Positions 51,405 to 59,859 of a stretch of DNA of 64,000 bases are shown one piece after another. The stretch is from Bacteroidota bacterium (lineage in GTDB: Bacteria; Bacteroidota; Bacteroidia; B-17B0; Aurantibacillaceae). The position numbers and the translations under genes are program-made. Under the pieces are notes generated by a model. That model saw nothing but the letters and a program-made list of their open reading frames with translations, ran no database searches and was not told where the DNA came from. Numbering within the stretch: position 1 is the first letter of the stretch; each line of letters opens with the position of its first letter. The DNA lies in the NCBI GenBank assembly GCA_016711805.1, contig JADJSH010000011.1, positions 1 through 64,000 on the forward strand. Reading direction: 5' to 3'.

Positions 51405-54400
51405 TTATTCCAATATCAATTTAAATAATTGAGTTCCTTCGTTAGTAGTAACTTTAGCATAGTAAATGCCTTTACTCATTTTACTTAAATCAAATGACAA
51501 TTGATTAGTGTTTTTCGCCGTTTCAATCATTACAGTTTGTCCTAAAGTATTAATAATAGTTACTTCTAACTTATCTGTATTAATTGTATTTGAAATAGTA
51601 AATAGACCATTACTTGGATTTGGGAAAACAAATAAATGACTGCTAGGGGAGCTTAAGTTATCAATACCTGTGCACGTACTAACTGTTAATGTAATTACAT
51701 TGTTACCAGAACAACCTGCAGTTGTTCCATTTACTGTATATGTAGTTGTAATGGTTGGAGTAACAGCTATAGCTGGCGTCGTTTGAGCTCCAGGCAACCA
51801 AGCATAAGTTGTTGCACCACTTGCCGTTAAAGTAGCTGTTTGGCCAGTACAAATTAATGTTGGAGATGCTGTCACATTAACAGTAGGGCTCGGCGTCACA
51901 TTCACCGTTACTGTTCTTGGTGCACTATTGCAACTTCCATTACTTCCAATGATTGTATAGGTTGAAGTAGTTGTTGGCGATAATACACTTGAACTTCCAG
52001 AACCAGACGGTAGCCAAGTGTAAATAGAAGCGCCTGTTAAATTTACAGTAACAGATGCGCCTCTACAAATAGTGGTGCTAGTAACAGAAGCTGCAACTGT
52101 TGGTGTTGAAGAAACATTTACAGTAATGGTTCGGTTTGAAGAGCAACCTGCAGTAGTCCCTGTTGATGTATAAGTTGTTGTAATCGTTGGCGTAACAGTA
52201 ATAACGGTTGTTGTTTGTGCTCCAGGTAACCATGCATAAGTTGTAGCGCCACTTGCGGTTAAGGTTGTGCTTTGTCCTGCACAAATACTTAAAGATGATG
52301 CAGAAATATTTGTGGTTGGAGTAGGCGTCACATTTATAGTCACTGTTCTTGGAGCGCTGTTACAACTTCCATTACTTCCAGTAATAGTGTATATAGTTGT
52401 TGTAGTTGGTGATAATACACTTGAACTTCCAGCACCCGATGGTAGCCAAGTGTAAACAGTAGCGCCTGTTAAATTTACTGTAACAGATGAACCCCTACAA
52501 ATAGTTGTGTTAGTAATAGAGGCAGCTACAGTTGGCGTTGAAGAAACATTTACTGTTATAGTTTTGTTTGATGAGCAACCTGTGGTAGTACCTGTTACAG
52601 TATAAGTTGTTGTAATGGTTGGCGTAACCGCAATAACAGTTGTAGTTTGTGCTCCTGGCAACCAAGCATATGTTGTTGCGCCACTAGCGGTTAAAGTTGT
52701 GCTTTGTCCTGCACAAATACTTAAAGACGATGCAGAAATATTTGTAGTTGGGGTAGGAGTAACATTTACAGTTACTGTTCTTGGTGCGCTATTGCAACTT
52801 CCTGTATTTCCAGTAATTGTGTAAATAGTAGTTGTAGTTGGTGATAACACACTTGAGCTTCCAGAACCAGAAGGTAACCAAGTGTAAACAGTAGCACCTG
52901 TTAAATTTATAGTAACAGATGCGCCTCTACAAATAGTTGTATTAGTAATAGATGCAGCAACTGTTGGTGTTGCAGAAATTGTAATGGATTTAGTGGCAGT
53001 AGTAGTTCCTGAACCGTTAGCTACGGTTAACGTAATTGTTTTTACACCAGCTGTAGTATATGTTACAGATGTATTTTGCACAGTTGATGTAGATGGAGCG
53101 CCTCCAGTCATTGTCCATAACCATGAACTTGGTCCACCAGTACTTGCATCTGTTAACGTAATAGGAACACCAGTACAACCTGTGCTTGCTGATGTGATGG
53201 CAGCAGTTGGAGTAGTTGCGGCAACACCTGTTATATTAATATTATCCAAATAGATAGCATCGCCATAATGTCCTCTGTTAATAAACGCAACCATTACATT
53301 TGTTTGTCCTACATACGGAGTTAAGTCAATAGAGTCTTTTACCCATTGTGTGGTTGCTGTTGGTGTAAATGGTGCTGCTGATGAAGATGTAGTAGCAGTT
53401 GCTAATTGAGAACCACCTTTTAAATAAGGATAGACTGTCGAAGTTCCACAATTTGTTGAAACTCCAATTTGCAAGGTATCCACATAAGGAGCAGCAAATG
53501 TTTGAGAGTATGAACGATAAAACGTCATTTTAGCGGTTGAGAAACCTGCGAGGTTTACGTATGTTTTTAATTCGTCTTTATATGGCGTAATACTATCTGT
53601 CCAGTTATCAAAAACAGTACTTTGCGTGCTGCCAAATCCTGCATTTGTTGCTAATTTCCACTTAATATTATCATTTCCATCATCATTAACATACCAGTTA
53701 GTTGGAGGAAAAGTCGCCGTTTGAAACGTTTGACTTAATGGCAAGGTAGCTGGACTCGTAACATTGATATAAGCGGTTACCGAATAAGTGTTACTTCCAA
53801 AAGCATTTGATGCTACCAATTGTACACTGTATGAACCTGGTGTGTTATATGTAACAGTTGGACTTGATACGGTTGACGTGGAAGGTGTGCCTCCAGCAAA
53901 GGTCCATGTATTTAATGTTGGTGAACCAGTGCTTAAATTTGTAAATACTACTGTTTGGCCAGGGCATACAGTAGTTCTATTAGCTGTAAAACTAGCCGTT
54001 GGAGCACCTAAGGTGCAGTTACTAGCAGTTAAAGCAGTCATAGCTGAAATAGCGCAAACACCTCCTGTTAAGTTTCTAGTCATAACTGCATTACCGCCAG
54101 CTAAATCATTTACACTTAATACTCTTTTTGATTGACCATTCGCTATAGAATAGTTCATAATCTCTGCCGAGTTAATTACGTGTCCTAATTGATGCCCGTG
54201 ACCTAATTCATGAACAGCAACGGATTCAAAATCATATTGAGAAAAGGTTGGCGCTGCAGGACCATAATTCCAAGTTGTTCCATCGTCAAATACAATATCT
54301 AATTCATTTACAAACCAATTTTGATTTGGTTGAGTTCCACACCCACTGAATCTACTTGTACATCTTCCCAAAACGCCTGCGGGTAATTCTGTTCCAACAT

Positions 54401-55523
54401 CAAAACGAATAACGTTAACTCCATCATTAGCAATAGTATTTACTGTAGTTGTTGTTCCGTTTGTCCAATTAATATATGTTCCACATCTCCACGATTGAAA
54501 TGCTCTGAGGAAGGATGCCTTTGCTGCTGCGTTACTGTCAAATCCCGTATACATTTGCCATACATAACCGCCAGATTGTTTATTAACGTGGCGTGTATTG
54601 TAAATGGTAGTAGGAGCTGATCCATTGCTATATACATTCATTTGAGCATGAGTAACAGTCAAAGACGCTGTAGTTGTCGTTTTTATTCCACCAACATCTA
54701 CACGAATAACTCCTGAACCAGGCGTTGAGTTCACAGTGCCAGCGCCAGTTGTTGTTAATCTTACTTGGATTTGAGTATCGCTCCATAATAGATATGACCA
54801 AGCATCTGGTCTACAAAAAGTAGCACCGCCATCATCAGCTCTTTTAAATTCTACAAATGAAGTGCCTTGAGTTGTTCCAAAGCCTGAGCCATTAATCGTT
54901 ACCACAGAGAATGTTCCAGCTGTAATTGTTGATGGAGAAAATCCAGTAATGGCTGCAACTGCTTGTGTGGTATTAGCGTTAGAAATTGCAAAGGGATTAA
55001 TTGGTTTTACAACGCTATAGTTTGTTTGAGTTGATTGTTGAATTTCTGAATACAAACTAGTAGATAAGTTCAAGTATTTTTTAAATGGTTCGTTAGCTTC
55101 GTTTTCGGATACATTATATCTAATAAAACCTTGAGAACTAGCATACGCTTCATAAACTGGCTTGCCATATTGACTAGGGAAGTTTTTTGAATTTAAAGTA
55201 AATACACCCACATCGCCAATACTTAGTCCTAAAGATGGGTGAACTTCATCTTTATCATTTCCTACGGTTCCGCCTTCTGTAATTACTTCAAGGTAAACTG
55301 GAGAGCTGTTTTTGAAAGATTTATACACTTCTATTAAATTAGAGGTATAGATATTGGTATGAGCAGGATCCCAAAAAGAGATTTGATTAATCACCTTTCC
55401 TTCAATCACATCTGAAGAGTTTTGAATTCGTTGAGGTAATAAAACAGGAGATAGCATACACTGTGCTGATACCTGAATTAATGAAATTGCAATAATGGCA
55501 ATGGTTAGTAATATTTTTCTCAT
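51405..55523 (-). CDS. Secreted metzincin-type zinc protease with Ig-like repeats and T9SS type A domain
   Basis: About 1372 residues from ATG 55523 (a second ATG at 55529 is possible). Signal peptide about 1-20. Order: an N-terminal domain (25-160); an IPT/TIG-like domain (about 190-290); a zinc protease domain with HELGHGHQLGH at 440-450 (counted from 55529), the Met-turn IMNYS about 10 residues later; PKD domain (about 510-600); a jelly-roll-like domain (about 600-770, ending GDAIYLDNINITG); a second PKD; six Ig-like repeats with Cys pairs; and a type A sorting domain from about 1295 (HLFVFPNPSNGLFTI). Metzincins use HExxHxxGxxH, which is complete here, so an active peptidase is likely. 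Exported by Sec and T9SS. Confidence 0.9.
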   Translation of the reverse strand: MRKILLTIAIIAISLIQVSAQCMLSPVLLPQRIQNSSDVIEGKVINQISFWDPAHTNIYTSNLIEVYKSFKNSSPVYLEVITEGGTVGNDKDEVHPSLGLSIGDVGVFTLNSKNFPSQYGKPVYEAYASSQGFIRYNVSENEANEPFKKYLNLSTSLYSEIQQSTQTNYSVVKPINPFAISNANTTQAVAAITGFSPSTITAGTFSVVTINGSGFGTTQGTSFVEFKRADDGGATFCRPDAWSYLLWSDTQIQVRLTTTGAGTVNSTPGSGVIRVDVGGIKTTTTASLTVTHAQMNVYSNGSAPTTIYNTRHVNKQSGGYVWQMYTGFDSNAAAKASFLRAFQSWRCGTYINWTNGTTTTVNTIANDGVNVIRFDVGTELPAGVLGRCTSRFSGCGTQPNQNWFVNELDIVFDDGTTWNYGPAAPTFSQYDFESVAVHELGHGHQLGHVINSAEIMNYSIANGQSKRVLSVNDLAGGNAVMTRNLTGGVCAISAMTALTASNCTLGAPTASFTANRTTVCPGQTVVFTNLSTGSPTLNTWTFAGGTPSTSTVSSPTVTYNTPGSYSVQLVASNAFGSNTYSVTAYINVTSPATLPLSQTFQTATFPPTNWYVNDDGNDNIKWKLATNAGFGSTQSTVFDNWTDSITPYKDELKTYVNLAGFSTAKMTFYRSYSQTFAAPYVDTLQIGVSTNCGTSTVYPYLKGGSQLATATTSSSAAPFTPTATTQWVKDSIDLTPYVGQTNVMVAFINRGHYGDAIYLDNINITGVAATTPTAAITSASTGCTGVPITLTDASTGGPSSWLWTMTGGAPSTSTVQNTSVTYTTAGVKTITLTVANGSGTTTATKSITISATPTVAASITNTTICRGASVTINLTGATVYTWLPSGSGSSSVLSPTTTTIYTITGNTGSCNSAPRTVTVNVTPTPTTNISASSLSICAGQSTTLTASGATTYAWLPGAQTTTVIAVTPTITTTYTVTGTTTGCSSNKTITVNVSSTPTVAASITNTTICRGSSVTVNLTGATVYTWLPSGAGSSSVLSPTTTTIYTITGSNGSCNSAPRTVTINVTPTPTTNISASSLSICAGQSTTLTASGATTYAWLPGAQTTTVITVTPTITTTYTSTGTTAGCSSNRTITVNVSSTPTVAASVTSTTICRGASVTVNLTGASIYTWLPSGSGSSSVLSPTTTSTYTIIGSNGSCNSAPRTVTVNVTPSPTVNVTASPTLICTGQTATLTASGATTYAWLPGAQTTPAIAVTPTITTTYTVNGTTAGCSGNNVITLTVSTCTGIDNLSSPSSHLFVFPNPSNGLFTISNTINTDKLEVTIINTLGQTVMIETAKNTNQLSFDLSKMSKGIYYAKVTTNEGTQLFKLILE
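51690..52990 (-). repeat. Three copies of a two-domain Ig module, period 432 bases
   Basis: Inside the metzincin gene a 144-codon pair of Ig-like domains (A: TNTTICRGASVT...; B: SASSLSICAGQSTTL...) occurs three times in tandem. Corresponding points are about 52270 and 52702. The last B unit is more divergent. Boundaries are approximate. Confidence 0.75.
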
Positions 55524-55544
55524 AAGCATTGTATTTAGTTATAG

Positions 55545-55575
55545 TAAATATAATGAACGAAAATATATAAATCAA
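55545..55575 (-). promoter_or_regulatory. Candidate promoter of the metzincin gene
   Basis: Minus strand TTG (55575-55573), 20-base spacer, TATATTTA (55552-55545), one mismatch from TAnnTTTG. Leader about 17-22 bases. Confidence 0.45.
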
Positions 55576-55716
55576 GTTCTCCAATAAATCTCCCGAAAAA
55601 TTAACGTTTAGATTGAGTTTAGGTATAAACAATTTAGTGTTTATTTCTATTGATGGTTTTTTTAGCTTTTATATATTAAAACAAATAGATTTATAGTAAA
55701 TCAAAATCTCAGTTTT

Positions 55717-57066
55717 ATGGCAAAGAAAGCAGTTTCAAAAAGTACCGAAAAAAAGATATTTGTTCTCGATACTTCCGTGATTATTTATGATCATACAGCA
55801 ATTAAAAATTTTCAAGAACATGATGTTGTTATTCCGATTACCGTTTTAGAAGAATTAGATAACTTTAAAAAGGGAAACGACACTAAAAATTTTGCCGCTA
55901 GAGAATTTACTCGTTATGTAGATAATATGTCGGGCGACAATTCTTTGCAAGAGTGGACGCCAATAAATGGCAAATCTCACGGCCATTTTAAAATTGAAAT
56001 GCATAATTCTTCAAAGTTAGATGCGGAGAAAATTTTTCAAGAACGTAAAGGAGATCACCGTATTTTAAATGCGGCTTTATATACAGCAGATACGAATCCT
56101 GATAGAAAAGTTATTTTAGTAACTAAGGATATTAATCTTCGTATCAAAGCTAAATCTTTAAACTTACATGCGGAAGATTATACAACTGGTAAAATTTTAA
56201 CGGTTGATGAATTATATACTGGTAACACGCTCTTAGATAAAGTAAATCCAACTATCATTAATCAGATTTACGAAAAAGGTAGTTGTTTAGCAAAAGATGT
56301 TTTGAAAAAAGAAACGCCAGAGTCTAATCATTACTATGTATTGAAAAACGGAAACGCATCTGTGTTGGCTCGTTACGAAGATTCTTCAAAATCGTTAAAG
56401 CGAGTTACTAAAACATCGTCTTATGGTATTATTCCAAAAAATGCCGAACAATCTTTTGCTCTAGATGCGATTATGAATCCTGATATTCGTTTAGTGAGTA
56501 TACAAGGTGTTGCAGGAACAGGTAAAACATTATTATCCTTAGCAGGTGCTTTAGAGCAACGCCGCAATTACCACCAAATTTATTTAGCTCGTCCTATTGT
56601 ACCTTTAAGTAATAAGGATATTGGTTACTTGCCAGGCGATGTGACTTCTAAATTAAATCCCTACATGGAACCATTATGGGATAATTTAAAATACATTAAG
56701 AGTCAGTTCTCTGAAAAAGACAAAGAGTTTAAGGCTATTAGCGAAATGATAGAGAACGAAAAAATTGTGATTTGTCCTTTAGCATTTATTCGTGGACGTA
56801 GTTTAAGTAATATGTTTTTTATTGTGGATGAGGCACAAAACTTAACTCCACACGAAGTAAAAACGATTATTACGCGTGCTGGAGAAAATACAAAAATTAT
56901 TTTCACTGGAGATATTTATCAAATTGATACACCATACTTAGATGCGCAATCTAATGGCTTAAGTTATTTAATTGATAAAGTAAAAGGTCAGCCGTTATAT
57001 GCTCATATTACTTTACAAAAAGGTGAGCGTAGTGAACTTGCTAATTTGGCAAATGACTTGTTATAA
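55717..57066 (+). CDS. PIN-PhoH family ATPase/ribonuclease
   Basis: A 449-residue cytoplasmic protein. An N-terminal PIN domain (12-150: IFVLDTSVIIYDHTAI, then TVLEELDNFKKGN, and VTKDINLRIKA) is followed by a PhoH-like P-loop ATPase (about 245-449: Walker A GVAGTGKT at 264-271, ARPIVPLSNKDIGYLPGD, and the Walker B region MFFIVDEAQNLTPHE). This PIN-PhoH (PhoH2/YlaK-type) architecture is linked to RNA cleavage and unwinding in other bacteria, from family knowledge. The acidic PIN residues D17 and E50-E51 are present. It stands alone with a terminator just after it. The start is the first ATG, with a Lys-rich leader before the PIN domain. Confidence 0.94.
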   Translation: MAKKAVSKSTEKKIFVLDTSVIIYDHTAIKNFQEHDVVIPITVLEELDNFKKGNDTKNFAAREFTRYVDNMSGDNSLQEWTPINGKSHGHFKIEMHNSSKLDAEKIFQERKGDHRILNAALYTADTNPDRKVILVTKDINLRIKAKSLNLHAEDYTTGKILTVDELYTGNTLLDKVNPTIINQIYEKGSCLAKDVLKKETPESNHYYVLKNGNASVLARYEDSSKSLKRVTKTSSYGIIPKNAEQSFALDAIMNPDIRLVSIQGVAGTGKTLLSLAGALEQRRNYHQIYLARPIVPLSNKDIGYLPGDVTSKLNPYMEPLWDNLKYIKSQFSEKDKEFKAISEMIENEKIVICPLAFIRGRSLSNMFFIVDEAQNLTPHEVKTIITRAGENTKIIFTGDIYQIDTPYLDAQSNGLSYLIDKVKGQPLYAHITLQKGERSELANLANDLL

Positions 57067-57082
57067 TTAATTTAAATGTTTT

Positions 57083-57116
57083 AAAAGGCTATCCTCTATT
57101 TAGGGTAGCCTTTTTT
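57083..57116 (+). terminator. Intrinsic terminator after the PIN-PhoH gene
   Basis: AAAAGGCTATCC, short loop, GGGTAGCCTTTT, T run. Confidence 0.88.
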
Positions 57117-57124
57117 ATTTTTCT

Positions 57125-57132
57125 TATATTTG
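57125..57132 (+). promoter_or_regulatory. -7 box directly before the TPR-LytS kinase
   Basis: TATATTTG, a full TAnnTTTG match, ends 8 bases before the ATG at 57141. There is no TTG at -33; the spacer region is the terminator T run. A leader of about 4 bases at most is predicted. Confidence 0.4.
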
Positions 57133-57140
57133 ATTTTTAG

Positions 57141-58985
57141 ATGAGAAAACAATTTATATTTTTTTTAGTTTTTTTTAACCTTTGTTGCTACACGTTTTTA
57201 GCACAGTCTGATTGTAATTGCCCATTAGAAAAAAGCTTCAAAAATTCTTTAAATGCTGCTGTTGACAAAGTTGACGAAGACTCGCTTACTTATTACACCA
57301 ATCAATTAAAAAAATCGAACTGCGAATTATCGGCCATTAAATGGCAACTCCAGTTTTATTTTAAAAATAATAACCTTGATACGATTCCATTATTTTTAAG
57401 TGAATTAAAAAACAAAGCGGCAAAAAACAAATGCACTAATTACATTAACGAATACCATTATTTTAAAGGAAACTATTTCACAAAAACTGAACAGTTTGAT
57501 AGTGCTACCTATTATTTTTTAAAGTGCATTTCGGAAGCTAAAACAATAAACGATATAGAAATGTTGGCGAAGGCAAATCTTAATTTTGCTATGGTTTTTG
57601 CTAAAACTGTTCAGCCAATTAAGGCGGTAATGTATGATAAAATAGCCCTAAATTATGCTCAACAAATCAATGATGTTAAATTAATATTGCAATGTTCGGT
57701 TAATTTACAAAGTGATTTTGGTACATGTTTCGATTTAACTGAAAATGCGTTGTATTTAGATTCGGCAAGGTTGCAATGTGTAAAATCATTGCAACTAGCT
57801 AAACTAAATAAATCTAAAAAGGAAATTATCAGATCTTATGTAACCTTGGCAGGCATTTATTTGATGGAAAAAAATTATCAAAGTAGTTTAGCTTATGGCG
57901 ATAGTGTTTTAGCCATTGCTTCAGTTAGGTCTCACAAAAATTCGGTGTTTTCTATTTACAATAAAATGACTCGCTGTTATATAGATTTGAAAAATCCAGC
58001 AAAAGCAATAGCATTAAACGATTCGGCATTAAAGTATAAAATTAGTCAAGCAAACTTAGCTGATGTCTTTTATAATTATGTAGATATTTATAAGCAAACT
58101 AACAACTTTGAAAAAGCGTTGTTTTATAATGAAAAAGTGAAAGCATTAGAAGAAGAGCGGTTAAATACTGAACGTTTAGAGGCTGTTACTGATTTAGAGG
58201 AAAAATATAACAAAGCTCAAAACGAAAAAACGATTAAAGAATTAAATCAAGAGGCAGAAATAAAAAACTTAAGAATAAGAAGTTTGATTTTTATAGTGGT
58301 GTTAATAGTATTGATGTTATTATTAATTGTGTTCTTTTTCAGACAAAAATCAATTAAGACTAAACAAACAATCATTGAAACCGAACAACGTTTAAATAGA
58401 GCTCGGATTAATCCACATTTCTTTTTTAATGCATTAACAACTTTACAAGGTTTGGCTGTGAGAGAGAATGATGGAAAAAAAATAGCCATTAATCTTTATA
58501 AGTTTTCGAGTTTAATGCGTAAAACACTCGAAAGTTCTTATAATGATTATATCACTATTGAAAAAGAATTAGAGTTCATTAAACAATATATTGAACTTCA
58601 AAACTTAAAAGAAAATAATAAATTTGATTATGTGGTTAATGTGGATGAGAATATTAACCAAACAGAAGTGTTAATTCCATCGATGCTGATACAGCCATTT
58701 TTAGAAAACGCCATTGAACATGGCTTTTCGGATATTGATTTTAAAGGACTTGTACAATTAACTATTCATATTAAAGATAAAAAATTGGTAGTTGTTATTT
58801 CTGATAACGGAAAAGGACTTATGGCTTCTGAAAACAAAAACAGTAATCACATTTCTCGAGCTATTCAAATTACAAAAGACAGACTTTATTTAATTAATAA
58901 AGAAAAGAATACAAATTCTAGTTATTCGGTAAGTAATAATGTGCCGCATGGTGTAATTATAGAATTAGTTTTACCTTTGTTATAA
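57141..58985 (+). CDS. TPR-containing sensor histidine kinase, LytS type
   Basis: A 614-residue protein. Signal peptide 1-21 (CCYTFLAQ), then a periplasmic region (about 25-375) with TPR-like helical repeats (for example KANLNFAMVFAKTVQPIKAV, NNFEKALFYNEKVKALEEER) and a coiled coil. One membrane helix (381-400) is followed by the His_kinase domain: H426 in ARINPHFFFNALTTLQG, IPSMLIQPFLENAIEHGF (N box) and SDNGKGLMASE (G1). It has no separate sensor domain, so the TPR part is the likely input. It is followed 3 bases later by the LytTR regulator, a tightly coupled pair. Confidence 0.93.
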   Translation: MRKQFIFFLVFFNLCCYTFLAQSDCNCPLEKSFKNSLNAAVDKVDEDSLTYYTNQLKKSNCELSAIKWQLQFYFKNNNLDTIPLFLSELKNKAAKNKCTNYINEYHYFKGNYFTKTEQFDSATYYFLKCISEAKTINDIEMLAKANLNFAMVFAKTVQPIKAVMYDKIALNYAQQINDVKLILQCSVNLQSDFGTCFDLTENALYLDSARLQCVKSLQLAKLNKSKKEIIRSYVTLAGIYLMEKNYQSSLAYGDSVLAIASVRSHKNSVFSIYNKMTRCYIDLKNPAKAIALNDSALKYKISQANLADVFYNYVDIYKQTNNFEKALFYNEKVKALEEERLNTERLEAVTDLEEKYNKAQNEKTIKELNQEAEIKNLRIRSLIFIVVLIVLMLLLIVFFFRQKSIKTKQTIIETEQRLNRARINPHFFFNALTTLQGLAVRENDGKKIAINLYKFSSLMRKTLESSYNDYITIEKELEFIKQYIELQNLKENNKFDYVVNVDENINQTEVLIPSMLIQPFLENAIEHGFSDIDFKGLVQLTIHIKDKKLVVVISDNGKGLMASENKNSNHISRAIQITKDRLYLINKEKNTNSSYSVSNNVPHGVIIELVLPLL

Positions 58986-58988
58986 CTC

Positions 58989-59732
58989 ATGAGAACACTT
59001 GTAGTAGATAACGAAGCTGACATCAGACAAAGCGTTGTGGATTTAATTTCTGCTTTTTGTCCTGATATTGCTGAAATTGTGGAGGCAAATAGTGTTGATT
59101 CTGGTATTGCGAAAATTGCAAGTTATAAGCCAGATGTTGTTTTTTTGGATGTAGAGTTGGGCGATGGTACCGCCATGGATTTACTTTCGAAACTCGACAA
59201 AATAGATTTTCATTTAATTTTTATTACAGCTCATAATAAATATGCGATTGATGCTTTTAGATTCAGTGCTATTGATTTTTTATTGAAACCCATTAACCCT
59301 GAAGAGTTAATGCTTACCATCGAAAAAATTAAAAAGCATAACAACTTACGTTTAAATGAGCAAATTGAAATTTTAAAAGAAGTAATATCTGCGTCAAATC
59401 AAGCAGAAAAAAAAATTGTATTGCGCGACAATGAATCTATCTTTTTTGTAAAAGTGTCTGACATTATTCGTTGCGAATCTGATAAATCCTATACGAAATT
59501 CATTCTTCAAAATCAAAAACCAATTATTGTTTCCAAAGGATTAAAAGAGTACGAAGAAATGCTTGAGAAATTTGGCTTTGTTCGCACGCATCAATCTCAT
59601 TTAATAAATATGTCTAAAATTATTAGGTTTGATAAAGCAGATGGTGGAAGTATTGTGTTAGAGAACAACGACATTGTTCCCGTATCGCAGCGTAAAAAGG
59701 AGTTCATCCTTGAAACTTTTAAAAATCTATAA
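58989..59732 (+). CDS. LytTR family response regulator, partner of the kinase at 57141-58985
   Basis: 247 residues. Receiver domain with D8 (VVDNEAD), phosphoacceptor D54 in VVFLDVELGDGT, T79 (FITAHNK) and K101 (DFLLKPINPEEL). The LytTR domain (about 140-245) has IFFVKVSDIIRCESDKS, THQSHLINMSKIIRF and VPVSQRKKEFI. The start is 3 bases after the kinase gene. The large T9SS protein gene on the same strand begins 127 bases downstream and is a possible target (inference). The two LytTR regulators are clearly paralogous. Confidence 0.94.
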   Translation: MRTLVVDNEADIRQSVVDLISAFCPDIAEIVEANSVDSGIAKIASYKPDVVFLDVELGDGTAMDLLSKLDKIDFHLIFITAHNKYAIDAFRFSAIDFLLKPINPEELMLTIEKIKKHNNLRLNEQIEILKEVISASNQAEKKIVLRDNESIFFVKVSDIIRCESDKSYTKFILQNQKPIIVSKGLKEYEEMLEKFGFVRTHQSHLINMSKIIRFDKADGGSIVLENNDIVPVSQRKKEFILETFKNL

Positions 59733-59826
59733 TTTCCCTTAAATCGAATTTCGGTTTTTTTCCATCGAATATCAATAATGCCTCATCGCTTATCTATTTA
59801 GGGCATTCCTTGCTCTTTTTGCTTCC

Positions 59827-59834
59827 TATTTTTG
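59827..59834 (+). promoter_or_regulatory. Candidate -7 box for the propeller-Ig protein gene
   Basis: TATTTTTG matches TAnnTTTG, 25 bases before the ATG at 59860. A TTG at 59810-59812 is 14 bases upstream, closer than usual. Confidence 0.35.
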
Positions 59835-59859
59835 AGTTATAATCATTCAACTTATAATC

